DNA of 7,374 nt from Deltaproteobacteria bacterium (lineage in GTDB: Bacteria; SAR324; NAC60-12), in the NCBI GenBank assembly GCA_002730365.1, contig PBZZ01000108.1, positions 1 through 7,374 of the forward strand. The letters are read 5' to 3'. Below the pieces are notes generated by a model that was given only the letters and a program-made list of their open reading frames with translations, did no database searches and had not been told where the DNA came from. The stretch's first letter is position 1, and each line of letters begins with the position of its first letter. Positions 7,001 through 7,374 of this stretch are shown piece by piece. The translations under genes were made by a program, and so were the position numbers.

Positions 7001-7374
7001 ATGCCCCAACCTAAGTTAATTTCTCTGGCAACCGCGGTTGATCGCTTTACGCAAAACGGTGTTCAATATGCGAGTGGTGCAGCACTACCAATCGGCTCTG
7101 ATGCGATCGTTTTCGGGCGGGAACTTTTGCGTAAGGGTCGGAAACAGCTCCATGCGATTTTTCACTGTAATTCCCAGCAACTCAATCTCTTGGCCGGGGC
7201 TGGAGCTGTAGATAAAGCAGAGTGTGGTTTTTCTGGTCTCGAGGTTTTTGGATTTGCCAACGGACTGCGTAGAGCCACAGAAACTGGGATGACACAGCTG
7301 GAAGATTATTCCAATCTAGCCATGGCAATCCGGCTATTGGGTGGTGCGATGAACTGGCCCTTCGTACCAGCTAC
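7001..7374 (+). CDS. Class I CoA-transferase, alpha subunit (GctA-like), N-terminal part
   Basis: The first 124 codons of a gene cut by the window end. The protein fits subunit A of class I CoA-transferases (glutaconate or 3-oxoacid type): KLISLATAVDRF opening, a glycine loop YASGAALPIGSDA, FGRELLRKGRKQL, AGAGAVDKAECGFSGLE, then LRRATETG and a RLLGGAMNWPFVPA segment like the family's 'RL.aGA.glPF.P'. Such enzymes move CoA between acyl-CoA and a free acid with a catalytic Glu in the beta subunit, which would be expected next but lies outside. Substrate cannot be told. ATG 7001 is the first start after an in-frame TAG at 6989; the only SD-like sequence, AAAGG (6995-6999), sits just 1 nt before it, which is too close, so initiation may be weak or on a very short leader. 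Probably a separate metabolic unit, unrelated to the chaperones. Confidence 0.8.
   Translation, partial: MPQPKLISLATAVDRFTQNGVQYASGAALPIGSDAIVFGRELLRKGRKQLHAIFHCNSQQLNLLAGAGAVDKAECGFSGLEVFGFANGLRRATETGMTQLEDYSNLAMAIRLLGGAMNWPFVPA

Noticed and set aside
1..7374. Defence, phage, toxin-antitoxin or other mobile system
   Set aside because: No integrase, transposase, nuclease, terminal repeats or att-like duplications were seen; gene content is conserved housekeeping apart from the 225-1424 protein.

Overview
The window is a bacterial chromosomal segment of moderate G+C built around a complete heat-shock operon, hrcA-grpE-dnaK-dnaJ, all on the + strand. A CIRCE operator in front of hrcA shows control by the HrcA repressor. 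The operon order, the proteobacterial-looking DnaK and DnaJ (DnaJ starts [12 protein letters not shown]), an RraA close in length and N-terminus to the E. coli protein, and an ABC1-kinase tail suggest a Gram-negative bacterium, perhaps of the deltaproteobacterial/SAR324 kind. That placement is inference; nothing here fixes the taxon. There are no mobile elements, tRNAs, rRNAs or CRISPR arrays.

Layout. 1-228: C-terminal 75 residues of a protein that looks like an ABC1/AarF/UbiB family kinase. 225-1424: an unrecognised 399-residue protein whose start overlaps that stop (ATGA). It has a predicted coiled coil, a proline-rich linker and a repeated tryptophan-containing module (two clear copies, one degenerate). 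1425-1566: promoter and CIRCE region. 1567-6358: hrcA, grpE, dnaK, dnaJ. 6365-6847: an RraA-family protein, 6 nt after dnaJ and in the same reading frame. 6848-7000: gap without a convincing terminator or promoter. 7001-7374: N-terminal part of a class I CoA-transferase alpha subunit, cut by the window end.

How the genes work together. HrcA binds CIRCE, which overlaps the likely -10/start region, and represses the operon. DnaK is the ATP-driven Hsp70, DnaJ delivers substrates and stimulates ATP hydrolysis, and GrpE exchanges nucleotide. In the general model for this regulon HrcA needs GroEL to fold, so chaperone shortage relieves repression. The RraA-like gene is probably co-transcribed with dnaJ. 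Its link to protein folding is unclear, and it keeps an Asp-x20-Arg-Asp pattern associated with pyruvate-type aldolases, so it may be an enzyme rather than, or as well as, an RNase E inhibitor.

Novelty. Most of the window is conserved core biology. The least explained element is the three-module protein at 225-1424. Next come the same-frame dnaJ/rraA junction with a single TAG, the palindromic spacer within CIRCE, and the lack of Shine-Dalgarno sequences at grpE and rraA.
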